Origin: Pseudorhodoferax sp965279475
GTDB taxonomy: Bacteria > Pseudomonadota > Gammaproteobacteria > Burkholderiales > Burkholderiaceae_C
Length of the DNA stretch: 64,000 nt
NCBI GenBank assembly: GCA_965279475.1
Contig: CBDIIA010000003.1
Coordinates: 4,340,001-4,404,000, forward strand
Direction: 5' to 3'
Shown here: piece after piece, positions 25,609 to 35,600 of the stretch
Numbering within the stretch: the stretch's first letter is position 1
How the letters are laid out: every line of letters begins with the position of its first letter
Notes under the pieces: model-generated
The model's database searches: none
The model's input: the letters and a program-made list of their open reading frames with translations, nothing else
What the model was told of the DNA's origin: nothing
Position numbers and translations under genes: made by a program

Positions 25609-26310
25609 TCAGCGGCGGAAGTGGCCACCGCCGTGGTAGTAGTGCCCACCACCCCAGCCCCGGCCGTAGTAACCGCCGACGTAGCCCAGACCCAGGCCGA
25701 TCGCGAGCGGTGCGACGTACGAGCCATAGTAGTAGGGCTGGGCCTGGTACACCGGCTGGACCGGCAGCACCGTGACCTGGTCCACCCCGGGCTGGATGTA
25801 GGTCGTGCTCGACACGATACGTGCGGGCGCCTGGACCGGCGGCGCGCTGCCCACCGGCGTCACTTGCAACTGCACCGTTGGGCCGGGATCGTTGGGCATC
25901 TGGACCGAGTACTGCTTGCCCGCGTATTCGTAGACCACGTTGTAGCTGGTCGCCCGGCTTTCGTAGAACGTCTGCGTGCTGCAGTTCTGCACGGTCTGGT
26001 ACTGGGGTGCAGGCGAACCCTCGATGTGGTCCCCCAGCACGGCGCCGCCGACCAGCCCGATCATCGTGGCCGCTGCCCGGCCGCCGCCGTGGCCGATCGT
26101 GTTGCCCAGCACACCGCCTGCCACGGCGCCGAGCGCCGCACCGGCGCCCGTCTTGCCCGGCTGCACCGGAACCGCTTCGTTGTTACATACCTGACGCGGC
26201 ACAGCCACCTGCTGCACCACCGGCGTGGCCGACAGGACCCTGCCGACCTCCTGGGCCATGACCGACGTGGCGGCCAGACCCATTGCACAGACCAATAAAA
26301 GCTTCTTCAT
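25609..26310 (-). CDS. Glycine-zipper 2TM domain outer-membrane/periplasmic protein
   Basis: A 233-residue exported protein with a signal peptide (residues 1-19, cleavage near VMA/QE). The core is a glycine-zipper 2TM domain: TGAGAALGAVAGGVLGNTIG and then GGGRAAATMIGLVGGAVLGD (about 54-94), followed by two cysteines' worth of linker (VQNCSTQTF), a YEYAGKQYSVQMP beta hairpin and a C-terminal Tyr/Gly/His-rich tail ending GGGHFRR. Members are related to Rick-17kDa/SlyB-type proteins that sit in or near the outer membrane and support envelope integrity. The C-terminal His/Gly tail could bind metal. A promoter lies upstream at 26342-26369. Confidence 0.82.
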   Translation of the reverse strand: MKKLLLVCAMGLAATSVMAQEVGRVLSATPVVQQVAVPRQVCNNEAVPVQPGKTGAGAALGAVAGGVLGNTIGHGGGRAAATMIGLVGGAVLGDHIEGSPAPQYQTVQNCSTQTFYESRATSYNVVYEYAGKQYSVQMPNDPGPTVQLQVTPVGSAPPVQAPARIVSSTTYIQPGVDQVTVLPVQPVYQAQPYYYGSYVAPLAIGLGLGYVGGYYGRGWGGGHYYHGGGHFRR

Positions 26311-26341
26311 GATGACCTTTCAGAGCAGCGCTTCCGCCAAA

Positions 26342-26369
26342 AGTTTAGGTCTTTACAACCGGTTTTCAA
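26342..26369 (-). promoter_or_regulatory. Putative promoter of the glycine-zipper gene
   Basis: Read on the minus strand, TTGAAA (26369-26364) and TAAACT (26347-26342) are spaced by 16 bp, about 30 nt upstream of the ATG at 26310. Motif-based and unconfirmed. Confidence 0.4.
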
Positions 26370-26445
26370 TGGCAAAAGTCACGCCGATCTCTTTAACGAG
26401 GCCCGGGCGGGCCGCGTTGACACTGCAAGGCCCAGACGCAGCCGG

Positions 26446-27744
26446 TCAGGCGCCCGCGGCCATTGCGTGGAAAGCCGCCCGCGCCGCAGCGACGGTTTCG
26501 TCGATGTCCGCCGCCGTGTGCGCCGAGCTGACAAAACCGGCCTCGTACAAGGCCGGCGCGATGTAGATACCACGGTCGAGCAGGCCGTGGAACAGTCGGT
26601 TGAAGCGTGCGCCCTCGGTCGCCATGACCTGGCTGTAGTTCTGCGGCAACGCATCAAGCAGGAAAAACCCGAACATGCCGCCTTCGCTGTCGCCGCAAAA
26701 AGGGATGCCTTCGGCGGTCGCCACATCCTGCAGTGCGGCCACCAGCGCACGGGTGCGTTGCCCCAGTGCATCGAAGAAGCCGGGTTGCGAAACCTCGCGC
26801 AAGGTGGCCAGCCCGCAGGCCGTTGCCACCGGGTTGCCCGACAGCGTGCCGGCCTGGTAGACCGGCCCGATCGGCGCCAGCTGTTCCATTACCGCACGCG
26901 AGCCGCCGAACGCCGCCAGCGGCATGCCACCGCCAATGACCTTGCCGAGCACGGTGATGTCGGGCGCGAAGCCCGGGATGTCGCGTGCATAGACGCTCTG
27001 GGCACCGCCGAGCGCCACGCGAAAACCGGTCATCACCTCGTCGAACAGCAGCAGTGCGCCGTACTGGGTGCACAGTTCGCGGCAGCGCCGCACGAAAGGC
27101 ACGCTCGCGCGCACGAAGTTCATGTTGCCGGCGATCGGCTCGATGATCAGGCAGGCCAGCTCCGGCCCGTGCAGCGCGAACGCTTCTTCCAGTTGCGCCA
27201 GATTGTTGTATTCGAGCACCAGCGTGTGCTGCACCACCTCCGGCGGCACGCCGGCACTGGTGGGGTTGCCGAAGGTCGCCAGCCCCGAGCCGGCCTTGAC
27301 CAGCAAGGGATCGGCATGGCCGTGGTAGCAGCCCTCGAACTTGATGAACTTGCTGCGGCCGGTGGCACCCCGCGCGAGGCGGATCGCGCTCATCGCCGCC
27401 TCGGTGCCGGAGCTGACCAGGCGGATCATGTCCATCGACGGCATCAGCGCCAGGATGGCTTCGGCCAGTTCAATCTCCCGCTCGGTGGGTGCGCCGAACG
27501 AGAATCCTTGCGTCGCGGCTTCCTGCACCGCGGCGAGCACCGCCGGATGGCCATGGCCGAGGATCATCGGCCCCCAGGACCCGATGTAGTCGATGTAGCG
27601 CTGGCCATCGGCGTCCCAGAAATAAGCGCCCTGCGCACGTTGCACGAAACGCGGCGTGCCGCCGACGGCCTTGAAGGCCCGCACCGGCGAATTCACTCCA
27701 CCCGGGATCACGCGCTGCGCGCGCCGAAAAAGCTGCTCGTTCAT
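26446..27744 (-). CDS. hemL: Glutamate-1-semialdehyde 2,1-aminomutase
   Basis: A 432-residue PLP enzyme converting glutamate-1-semialdehyde to 5-aminolevulinate in the C5 route to haem. The PLP lysine sits in VLGKVIGGGMPLAAFGG (about residue 267). Other family marks are PGGVNSPVRAF at the N terminus, DYIGSWGPMILGH, the LVSSGTEAAMSAIRLARG block and LLFDEVMTGFRV, whose Asp contacts the PLP ring nitrogen. Length is standard. It lies 38 nt after the thiD-like gene on the same strand; the two probably form an operon starting opposite rubredoxin. Confidence 0.97.
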   Translation of the reverse strand: MNEQLFRRAQRVIPGGVNSPVRAFKAVGGTPRFVQRAQGAYFWDADGQRYIDYIGSWGPMILGHGHPAVLAAVQEAATQGFSFGAPTEREIELAEAILALMPSMDMIRLVSSGTEAAMSAIRLARGATGRSKFIKFEGCYHGHADPLLVKAGSGLATFGNPTSAGVPPEVVQHTLVLEYNNLAQLEEAFALHGPELACLIIEPIAGNMNFVRASVPFVRRCRELCTQYGALLLFDEVMTGFRVALGGAQSVYARDIPGFAPDITVLGKVIGGGMPLAAFGGSRAVMEQLAPIGPVYQAGTLSGNPVATACGLATLREVSQPGFFDALGQRTRALVAALQDVATAEGIPFCGDSEGGMFGFFLLDALPQNYSQVMATEGARFNRLFHGLLDRGIYIAPALYEAGFVSSAHTAADIDETVAAARAAFHAMAAGA

Positions 27745-27782
27745 GTGCTTTCACCATCGCCCGCAAGCGGGCCTGTCGTTGC

Positions 27783-28742
27783 TCAGTGCCGGGTGCCGTG
27801 CGGGCTTGCGTCAAGCGTCCCACCCGACAGCGCGGCCGCGTCGTCATCACCTTCACCGGCTTCGTCTTCATCGTCCGGCTGGGCCCAGAACATCCGGTCG
27901 GGAAGGATGTGGCCCATGCCGGGGCGGAACCCGCCATCGAGGCAGCGGTCGAGATAGGCCAGCGCCTCGCCGACCGCTTCACCCAGTTCGGTGCCGCTGG
28001 CCAGCAGCGCGGCCAGCGCCGCCGACAGCGTGTCGCCCGCGCCGGCGAACACCGCTTCGAACAATTCGAACTTGCCGCTGACCAGCACCGCCTGCGGGCT
28101 GGCCAGCACGTTGTCGACATGCTGGTCGGGGAGCGGGATGCCGGTGACCAGCGTGTAGGTCGCACCCTTGTCCGACGCCGCCTTGGCGATGTCGCGCGGC
28201 GAGGGGCTGCGCTCGCTGCTCCAGTCGGGCAGCAGCCAGCGCCACAGCGTACTGTGGTTTCCTACCAACACGGTGGTCTGCGGCAGCATCAGCTCGCGGA
28301 AGGCATCGAGATAGGCATCGATCTGGTCTTCGCCCCACCACGACAGATTGGGCATGTAGGCCACGACCGGCACGTCGGCATAGTCGGCCGTGAGTTCGGC
28401 GATCGCGCTGATGTTCTCGGGGCTGCCGACGAAGCCGACCTTGATCACTTGCACCGCCACGTCTTCGAGCACCGCGCGGGCCTGCTCGGCCACGGCCTCT
28501 TCGTCGAAGCAATAGTGTTCGAAGATCTCCGCCGTGTCCCGTGCGTAGCTGCCGGTGACGATGGTCAGCGCATGCGCGCCGACCGAAGCGATGGCCGTCG
28601 CATCGGCGCTCAGGCCGCCGGCGCCGCTGGGGTCGTTGGCGTTGAACACCAGCACGCAGGCCGGGCCCGCGCCGTCATCGTCCTGCGTGTCGCCGGCATC
28701 GGAAGAAGGGGTGGAACCGGGCGTGTCGGAGGAGTGTGTCAT
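27783..28742 (-). CDS. ThiD-like hydroxymethylpyrimidine/phosphomethylpyrimidine kinase (divergent)
   Basis: A 319-residue ribokinase-fold protein resembling ThiD, which phosphorylates HMP and HMP-phosphate for thiamine synthesis. The substrate loop reads NANDPSGAGGLSADATAI (ThiD consensus has SDPSGGAGIQAD) and the catalytic anion-hole motif GAGDTLSAALAAL replaces GTGDTLS. An unusual extension follows the domain: WAQPDDEDEAGEGDDDAAA, a strongly acidic tail. The N terminus is also extended (about 28 hydrophilic residues). No other thi gene is nearby; it pairs with hemL. It could be a true ThiD or a kinase with another vitamin-like substrate. Confidence 0.75.
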   Translation of the reverse strand: MTHSSDTPGSTPSSDAGDTQDDDGAGPACVLVFNANDPSGAGGLSADATAIASVGAHALTIVTGSYARDTAEIFEHYCFDEEAVAEQARAVLEDVAVQVIKVGFVGSPENISAIAELTADYADVPVVAYMPNLSWWGEDQIDAYLDAFRELMLPQTTVLVGNHSTLWRWLLPDWSSERSPSPRDIAKAASDKGATYTLVTGIPLPDQHVDNVLASPQAVLVSGKFELFEAVFAGAGDTLSAALAALLASGTELGEAVGEALAYLDRCLDGGFRPGMGHILPDRMFWAQPDDEDEAGEGDDDAAALSGGTLDASPHGTRH

Positions 28743-28840
28743 GTGCCGTTACAGGCGTGGCGTTCATCGAATACCGGTGAGCATTGCGCTCATTTCGCCT
28801 CTATACAATCATTGCATTCTATTCGAAGGCCCCTTAAGCT

Positions 28841-29014
28841 GTGACTGAACCTAAAACATGGATGTGCCTGATTTGCGGGTGGATCTACGATGAATCCACC
28901 GGCGCGCCGGAGCATGGAATCGCACCCGGCACCTTGTGGGCCGATGTGCCGATGAACTGGACCTGCCCCGAGTGCGGCGCCCGCAAGGAAGACTTCGAGA
29001 TGGTTCAGATTTGA
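28841..29014 (+). CDS. Rubredoxin
   Basis: A 57-residue iron-only electron carrier, too short for many gene finders. Four cysteines that hold the Fe atom are present as CLIC at 9-12 and CPEC at 42-45, in the usual setting WMCLICGWIYDE and NWTCPECGARKEDFEMV, with the conserved GIAPGTLWADVP loop. The GTG start is required because the first in-frame ATG (residue 8) would remove the strand before the first Cys pair. It precedes pilG by 49 nt; this rubredoxin-pilG order is common in betaproteobacteria. Its electron partner is unknown. Confidence 0.9.
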   Translation: MTEPKTWMCLICGWIYDESTGAPEHGIAPGTLWADVPMNWTCPECGARKEDFEMVQI

Positions 29015-29063
29015 AACGGCGCGCGACACGGGCGCGCGCACGGTCACCCTGGAGCCGCATCAA

Positions 29064-29453
29064 GTGAGTACGACATTCCGAGTCATGGTGGTGGACGACA
29101 GCAACACGATCCGCCGCAGCGCCGAGATCTTTCTGAAACAGGGCGGCCACCAGGTGTTGCTGGCCGAAGACGGCTTCGATGCACTCGCCAAGATCAACGA
29201 CCATCAGCCGCAGATGATCTTCTGCGACATCCTGATGCCCAAGCTCGACGGGTACCAGACCTGCGCGATCATCAAGCGCAACGAACGCTTCGCGTCGATC
29301 CCGGTGGTGATGCTGTCGTCCAAGGACGGCGTGTTCGACAAGGCCCGCGGCCGCATGGTCGGCTCGCAGGACTATCTGACCAAACCATTTACCAAGGACC
29401 AGCTGCTGCAGGCGGTGCAGCAGTTCGGTGCCATGGTGCAAGGAGCTGCGTGA
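29064..29453 (+). CDS. pilG: Single-domain response regulator PilG (twitching motility)
   Basis: A 129-residue CheY-like receiver domain with no output domain. Acidic pocket residues are D11 and D12 (VVDDSNTIRR), the phospho-acceptor is D55 (IFCDILMPKLDG) and the invariant lysine is K107 (YLTKPF). PilG, phosphorylated by ChpA, controls the pilus extension motor PilB and cAMP signalling in Pseudomonas. It starts with GTG preceded by a GGAG box. The next gene overlaps its stop by 1 nt, and pilH, pilI, pilJ and chpA follow in the same direction. Confidence 0.88.
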   Translation: MSTTFRVMVVDDSNTIRRSAEIFLKQGGHQVLLAEDGFDALAKINDHQPQMIFCDILMPKLDGYQTCAIIKRNERFASIPVVMLSSKDGVFDKARGRMVGSQDYLTKPFTKDQLLQAVQQFGAMVQGAA

Positions 29454-29818
29454 TGAGCATCCACAACGTGCTGATCGTGGACGACTCCAAGACCGAGTTG
29501 ATGTACCTCACCGACCTGCTGCAGAAGAACGGCATGTCGGTGCGCACCGCCGAGAACGCCGAAGACGCCTTCAGGCGTCTGGCAGAACTCAAGCCCGACC
29601 TGATCCTGATGGACGTGGTGATGCCGGGGCAGAACGGGTTTCAGCTGACGCGCTCGATCAGCCGCAATCCGGCCTATGCCGACGTGCCGATCATCATGTG
29701 CACCAGCAAGAACCAGGAGACCGACCGCGTCTGGGGCATGCGCCAGGGTGCGCGCGACTACATCACCAAACCCGTCGATGCCGCCGAGCTGAAGGCCAAG
29801 ATCAGCGCTCTCGGCTGA
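29453..29818 (+). CDS. pilH: Single-domain response regulator PilH
   Basis: A 121-residue CheY-like receiver domain. D10 and D11 (IVDDSKTE), phospho-acceptor D54 (ILMDVVMPGQNG) and K106 (YITKPV) are all in place. PilH is the second receiver of the Chp system, thought to act as a phosphate sink or to govern pilus retraction. The AGGAG box at 29441-29445 lies 7 nt before the ATG at 29453, favouring it over the GTG at 29450. Its start overlaps the pilG stop by one base. Confidence 0.88.
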   Translation: MSIHNVLIVDDSKTELMYLTDLLQKNGMSVRTAENAEDAFRRLAELKPDLILMDVVMPGQNGFQLTRSISRNPAYADVPIIMCTSKNQETDRVWGMRQGARDYITKPVDAAELKAKISALG

Positions 29819-29826
29819 CGCGACCC

Positions 29827-30357
29827 ATGGCCAACCGCGAAGCCCTCAGAGAACTCCAGACCCGTCTCGCATCGCGCCTGCAGGCAGCCCGCAGCGAAGG
29901 CATGTCCGTGCACTGGCTGGCCGTCGAGGCCGGCGGCGGGCGCTACCTGTTTCCGCTGGCGCATGCCGGCGAGATCTTCCCCTGGACCACGGTCCAGCCG
30001 GCGCCCTACACCAAGCCCTGGTTCATGGGCGTCGCGAACCTGCGCGGCGGGCTCTCGGGCGTGGCCGATCTGGCGCACTTCCTGGCCGTGGACGGCCTGG
30101 GCGTGCGCACCGAATCGAACCCGGCCGAAGCCAACCTGCTGACCTTCAACGCAGCCATCGAACTCAACTGCGCCCTGCTCGTCGACCAGCTGGTGGGCCT
30201 GCGCGGTGCCGACGCCTTCGCGTCCGCTGCGCCACCGCCGCAGGACGCGCCGCCCTACTTCGGCAAGACCTATACCGACCCCGCCGGCGTCAAGTGGCAG
30301 GAGATCGACCTGCAGTCGCTGGCGCAGTCGCCGTCCTTCCTCAGCATCAGCGCCTAA
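29827..30357 (+). CDS. pilI: CheW-like adaptor PilI
   Basis: A 176-residue scaffold protein that links the PilJ receptor to the ChpA kinase. A CheW domain is recognised from VEAGGGRYLFPLAHAGEIFP onward, with WFMGVANLRGGLSGVADLAHFL in the place where CheW proteins have the GxxNLRGxxxPVxDL motif, and ALLVDQLVGLRGAD at the end. The C-terminal segment with KWQEIDLQSLAQSPSFL is typical of PilI. It begins 8 nt after pilH and is followed by pilJ at 46 nt. Confidence 0.87.
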   Translation: MANREALRELQTRLASRLQAARSEGMSVHWLAVEAGGGRYLFPLAHAGEIFPWTTVQPAPYTKPWFMGVANLRGGLSGVADLAHFLAVDGLGVRTESNPAEANLLTFNAAIELNCALLVDQLVGLRGADAFASAAPPPQDAPPYFGKTYTDPAGVKWQEIDLQSLAQSPSFLSISA

Positions 30358-30403
30358 GCGCGGCCCTCCGCCCCCTGAACAGGCCACAAGCGAAAGCCAC
30401 ACC

Positions 30404-32647
30404 ATGTCGATCGCAGACAACATCAAGCACCTGTTTGTCAAGAACCCGTCCCCACCGGCGTTCCAGCCCAGTCTGAGCATGCCCGAGACGCATCAAGGCC
30501 TGTCGGTAGCGCCCTCCACCGTGGACCACAAGATGGAAGATTTCATCGACGGCCGCACGGCCGGTCATTCGCCTCTGTCCGATCAGGACACGGTAGCGCT
30601 GCCCTTCCTGGGCCAGCGGCCGATCGCCCAGCACCAGCGCATCCTGTCGTGGCTGTTGATCGCCTCGCTGGTGGCGCTGGCGATCGTCACGGTCTATGCC
30701 TTCAGCCGCACCAACCGCGTGGCGCAGCAGCTGACCGCCACCGGGCAGTCGCTGATGCAGTCGCAGCGTCTGGCCAAGTCGGTGTCGCAGGCGCTGGCAG
30801 GCAGCGCGCCGGCGTTTCCCGATGTGGCGGAGAGCGCCGGCGTGCTGGCCAAGACCGTGCGCGGCCTGCAGGAGGGCAACGAGGTCATGGACGCGGTCGG
30901 CGGTGACGCAGCGGCCGATCTTGAGAAGATCCAGCCGCTGATGCAGCGGGCCGAGAAGAACGCTGGCGTCATCATGGCGCAGCAGAAGGTGCTCGGCCAG
31001 GTGAGCAGCGCGCTCAGGACGATCAACCGCCAATCGGCCGATCTGCTCGAGATTGCAGAAACCGTCTCGTCCGCCAAACTGCAGCAATCGGCCTCGCCGA
31101 CCGAGATCTCCGCTGCGGGCCAGCTCGTGATGCTGACGCAGCGCATCGGCAAGTCGGCCAACGAGTTCCAGACGATGGAGGGCGTGAGCCCCGAGGCCGT
31201 GTTCCAGCTCGGCAAGGATCTGAACTCGTTCAAGGAGATCGGCCAGGGCCTGCGCAATGGCAGCACCGACCTGCGGCTGCCGTCGACCAAGGACGCCGCC
31301 ACCCGCGAGCAGCTCGACGCGTTGTTGAAGATGTACGACAGCACCCGTGCGCAGTCCGACGCCATCCTCGGCAACCTGCAGGGGCTGGTGGCCGCGCGCG
31401 AGGCCCAGAGCGCCATCGTCGCCGACAGCGAACCGCTGCGCCGCGGCCTCGAGGATCTGCAGTCGCGGCTGGTGGCGCAGAGCGGTCTGGGCGTCGGCCT
31501 GCTGGCTCTGCTGACGGCGCTGGCCCTGCTGGCCCTGCTGGCCGCGGGCGGGCTGGCGCGTGTGCAGCTGCAGGACAGCCGCAAACGCCAGGTGGTGGCC
31601 GAGCAGCAGCGGCTCGAAGCCCAGACGCAGCAGCTTGAAGCCAAACGCGTGAACGACGCCAACCAGGCCGCGATCCTGCGGCTGATGAACGAACTGCAGA
31701 CGGTGGCCGAAGGCGATCTGACGCAAGAGGCCACGGTCACCGAAGACATCACCGGCGCCATCGCCGACTCGGTGAACTACACGGTGGAAGAACTGCGCCT
31801 GCTGGTGGGCAGCGTACAGAACACCGCCACGCGCGTGGCACAGACCACGGCCCAGGTCGACAGCACCTCGACCGAGCTGCTGGCCGCATCAACCGAGCAG
31901 CTGCGCGAGATCCGCGAGACCGGCCGCTCGGTGCTCGACATGGCCTCGCGCATCAACGAGGTCTCGTTCCAGGCCCAGGAATCGGCGTCGGTCGCACGCC
32001 AGTCGCTGGAGGCCGCCGACTCGGGGCTGAAGGCCGTGCAGAACGCGATCGGCGGCATGAACTCGATCCGCGACCAGATCCAGGAGACCTCCAAGCGCAT
32101 CAAGCGGCTGGGCGAGTCGTCGCAGGAGATCGGCGAAATCACCGAGCTGATCTCCGACATCACCGAGCAGACCAACGTGCTGGCGCTCAATGCAGCCATC
32201 CAGGCCGCGTCCGCTGGGGAAGCCGGCCGCGGTTTCTCGGTCGTAGCCGAAGAAGTGCAGCGCCTGGCCGAGCGGTCCGGCGATGCGACGCGCCAGATCT
32301 CGGCACTGGTGAAGGCGATCCAGACCGACACGCAGGATGCGGTCGCCGCGATGGAGCGATCGACCCAGGGCGTGGTCTCCGGAGCGCGCTTGTCCGACAG
32401 TGCCGGCACAGCGCTGACCGAGATCGACCGCGTGTCGCGCCGCCTGGCCGAGCTGATCGAGCAGATCTCGAGCGCGACCTCGCGCGAAGCCGAGCTGGCC
32501 AACGAAGTGGCGGACAACATCCAGCACATCTTCGCAGTGACCGAGCAGACCGGCGACGGCACGCGCGCCACGGCGCAGCAGGTGCGTGAACTCTCGCACA
32601 TGGCCGAAGAGCTGCGGCAGTCGGTTTCGCGTTTCAAGATCGCCTGA
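30404..32647 (+). CDS. pilJ: Type IV pilus chemoreceptor PilJ (methyl-accepting chemotaxis protein)
   Basis: A 747-residue receptor of the Chp system. Two membrane helices flank a periplasmic sensor: about 79-99 (ILSWLLIASLVALAIVTVYAF) and about 360-385. The periplasmic part contains two helical repeats with QRLAKSVSQAL and TQRIGKSANEFQ, the PilJ sensor type. The cytoplasmic signalling tip is intact (EQTNVLALNAAIQAASAGEA, then GRGFSVVAEEVQRLAERS). An unusually long hydrophilic N-terminal cytoplasmic segment of about 78 residues precedes the first helix. The receptor is expected to sense surface contact or pilus state and pass it to ChpA via PilI. Confidence 0.9.
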   Translation: MSIADNIKHLFVKNPSPPAFQPSLSMPETHQGLSVAPSTVDHKMEDFIDGRTAGHSPLSDQDTVALPFLGQRPIAQHQRILSWLLIASLVALAIVTVYAFSRTNRVAQQLTATGQSLMQSQRLAKSVSQALAGSAPAFPDVAESAGVLAKTVRGLQEGNEVMDAVGGDAAADLEKIQPLMQRAEKNAGVIMAQQKVLGQVSSALRTINRQSADLLEIAETVSSAKLQQSASPTEISAAGQLVMLTQRIGKSANEFQTMEGVSPEAVFQLGKDLNSFKEIGQGLRNGSTDLRLPSTKDAATREQLDALLKMYDSTRAQSDAILGNLQGLVAAREAQSAIVADSEPLRRGLEDLQSRLVAQSGLGVGLLALLTALALLALLAAGGLARVQLQDSRKRQVVAEQQRLEAQTQQLEAKRVNDANQAAILRLMNELQTVAEGDLTQEATVTEDITGAIADSVNYTVEELRLLVGSVQNTATRVAQTTAQVDSTSTELLAASTEQLREIRETGRSVLDMASRINEVSFQAQESASVARQSLEAADSGLKAVQNAIGGMNSIRDQIQETSKRIKRLGESSQEIGEITELISDITEQTNVLALNAAIQAASAGEAGRGFSVVAEEVQRLAERSGDATRQISALVKAIQTDTQDAVAAMERSTQGVVSGARLSDSAGTALTEIDRVSRRLAELIEQISSATSREAELANEVADNIQHIFAVTEQTGDGTRATAQQVRELSHMAEELRQSVSRFKIA

Positions 32648-32656
32648 CGGGCACCG

Positions 32657-35600
32657 ATGCCGACACAGGACGCCGACATGCTAGACACCGCCATCCCCGC
32701 CCCGGCCCGGGCCGAACAGGACCTCGGGCCGCTGGCCTGGGTGCTCGACGAACTGCGCAAGTCGATGGACGCCGCCGTCAAGTCGCTGCGGCGTTACGTG
32801 CGCGAAAGCGACGCCACCGTGGGCACGGCCGGCTTCTCCGCACCCGACATGACCCATCTGGAGACGGCGCGCCAGCAGTTGCACCAGTGCACCGGCGCGC
32901 TCGACATGATCAACCAGCCGTCGCCGGCGCACATGCTGCGCGCGATGGAAAACGCCGTGCAGCGCTTCGTCGACCAGCCCGCGCTGTGCACCGACGAGTC
33001 GGTGTCCAAGATCGAACGCGCCAGCTTCGCCGCGGCCGACTATCTCGAAGCCGTGCTGGCCGGCAAGCCGGTGTCGGCCGTCGGGCTGTTCCCGCAGTAC
33101 CGCGACGTGCAGGGCGTGGCCGGCAGCGACCGCGTGCACCCGGCCGATCTGTGGACCTTGCCCTGGCAGTGGATCGCGCCGTCCGACCTGGCCCCGGCCA
33201 CTCCGCTGGACTACGCGCCCGCGGTGCGCAGCCGGCTCGACCAGGCGGTGCTGAAGATCGTCAAGACCGGCGATGCAACGGCAGCCATCGAGTTGCGTGG
33301 CATCAGCCTGGGTTTCGCTGCCGCTCATGCCGAGACGCCGCAGAAGGCGTTCTGGAGCATCAGCGCGGCCTACTTCGAGGCGCTGTCGCTCGGCCTGGTG
33401 CCGTCCGACCTGTACGCCAAACGCATCGCGTCGCGGGTGCTCACGCAGTACGCGGCGCTGGTCCGCGGCGACGCGCTGCCATCGGACCGGCTGGCGCAGG
33501 ACATGCTGTTCTTCTGCGCCCGTGCCGTGCCGCCCGAGCCGGCGCGCGCGCCCACGCTGGTGGCCGTGCGCGAGGCCTATGGCCTGGCCGACACTGTGTC
33601 GGTCGACTACGAGGAGCGGCGTTTCGGCCGCTTCGATCCGGCCCTGCTCGCGCAGGCGCGCAAGCGCATCGCCGCTGCCACCGAGACCTGGTCGGCGCTA
33701 GCGGGGGGCGACACCCAGAAGTTCAAGGCCGCGCTGGACCAGTTCGGCATGGTCGGCGAGTCGCTGACCAAGCTGCATCCCGACAGCGCCGTGCTCGCGC
33801 AGGCGCTGAACCGCGCCGTCGAGGCCACCGTGCGCTCGGGCACCGCGCCACCGGCACCGCTGGCGATGGAGGTCGCCACCTCGGTGCTCTACCTCGAAGC
33901 TGCCTACGACGAACTCGACCAGGCCGATGCCGACATGCACGCCCGCGCCACGCTGCTGGCCGGCCGCCTCGAACGCGTGTCCCAGGGCGGGCAGCCCGAG
34001 CCGCTCGAGTCGTGGATGGAAGAGCTGTACCACCGCGTGAGCGACCGCCAGACCATGGGCAGCGTGGTCGAGGAACTGCGCAAGACGCTGGGCGACGTCG
34101 AGCAGGCGCTCGACCAGTTCTTCCGCTCCCCGCGTGAAAAGGTGCCGCTGGGCAAGGTGACGGCACAGCTGTCGCAGATGCGTGGTGTGTTGTCGGTGCT
34201 GGGCCTCGACCAGGCGTCGCACGCGGTGATGCGCATGCGCGAGACGGTCGATGGCTACATGGTCGACGAACTCGACGACGCCGCCGCGCGCGCCGGCAGT
34301 TTCGACCGCCTGGGCAGCAGCCTCGGTGCGCTGGGCTTCCTGATCGACATGCTCGGCTACCAGCGTGCGCTGGCCAAGAAACTCTTCGTCTACGACGAGG
34401 AGCAAGGCGTGTTCCGCCTGCTGATGGGCCGGCAAGCCACGCCCGCCGCAGCGAGCCCGTCGCCAGCGCCCGAGCCGGCGCAGGCCGCCCTCGCGGCATC
34501 GCCGATGGAAGCACCGTCCGTCCCCGACTTCGTGGCCGCGCCGATGGCCGCCGCCGCGCAGGCCTTTGCCGATCTGCCGTCCCTGCCCGCGTTGCCCACG
34601 GCGGCTCCCACACCGGCAGCACCAGCGCCCGCGCCGCAGGAACACCCGTCGACCCAGGACCTGCTGGCCGCTGGCGAGCCGTTGCCAGTGATCGCGATGA
34701 CCGTCACCGACCCGGCACAGGGGCGCGGCCGCATCGTGCAGATCACCGCCCCGCCGCCTTCGCCCGGCGCGACACCGGTCGAAGGCGACGAAGAAGACGA
34801 CGAGCTGCGCGAGATCTTTCTCGAGGAAGCACGCGAGGTCGTGCAGACCGGGCTGGCGGCTGTCGAGTCGCTGGTGTCCGAACCGGCCGACCTGACGCAG
34901 CAGACCACGCTGCGCCGCGCGTTCCACACGCTCAAGGGCAGCTCGCGCATGGTCGGGCTGCGGGAGTTCGGCGACGCCGCCTGGTCGCTCGAGCAACTGC
35001 TTAACGCCTGGCTCGCCGAACAGAAACCGGCCGGCCACGATCTGCTCGAACTCTCCGACGACGCGCTGCGTGCGTTCGGCCGCTGGACCGACGACATCGC
35101 CGCCGGCACCGACGGCGGCTGGCGCGCACAGGCCTTCCGTGTGCCGGCGGACGCCTTGCGCCTCGAAAAACGCAGCATGCCCTTGCGTGTGCCGGGAGCC
35201 GAAGAAACCGCGGCCTCGGCACCCGTGCCGCTGGCCGAACCGGTGCCGCTGCCCGAGGCCCTGTCTGCAGCCGAACCCGCGCAGGCCGCGGCGGCGCAGC
35301 AGCCGCCTGCCGCCACGCACGAACCGGCCCCCGCCGAATTCGCCGACTCGGTGCTGGAACCGCGTGGCCCCTCGTCCGAATTCGGCGAGGTCGATTTCGA
35401 GGACACGACCCACTTCGACGGCCACGACTTCGGCCACGAGTCGCTGCTGCCCAAGGAATCCGAACCCGCGCCGCTGCTCGACACGACCTGGACCGCGCCC
35501 GCGCACAGCAGCGGCGGTGTGATCGACATCTCGGTCCCCGCCGCGCTCGAAGCACCGGTCACGCCCGAGGAGGCGCTCGCCTACTTCGACCTGCCCGAGC

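Noticed and set aside
28743..28840. TPP riboswitch ahead of the thiD-like gene
   Set aside because: The 98-bp interval is shared with the rubredoxin leader and lacks the conserved CTGAGA-type and ACCTGATC-type motifs of the thi box.
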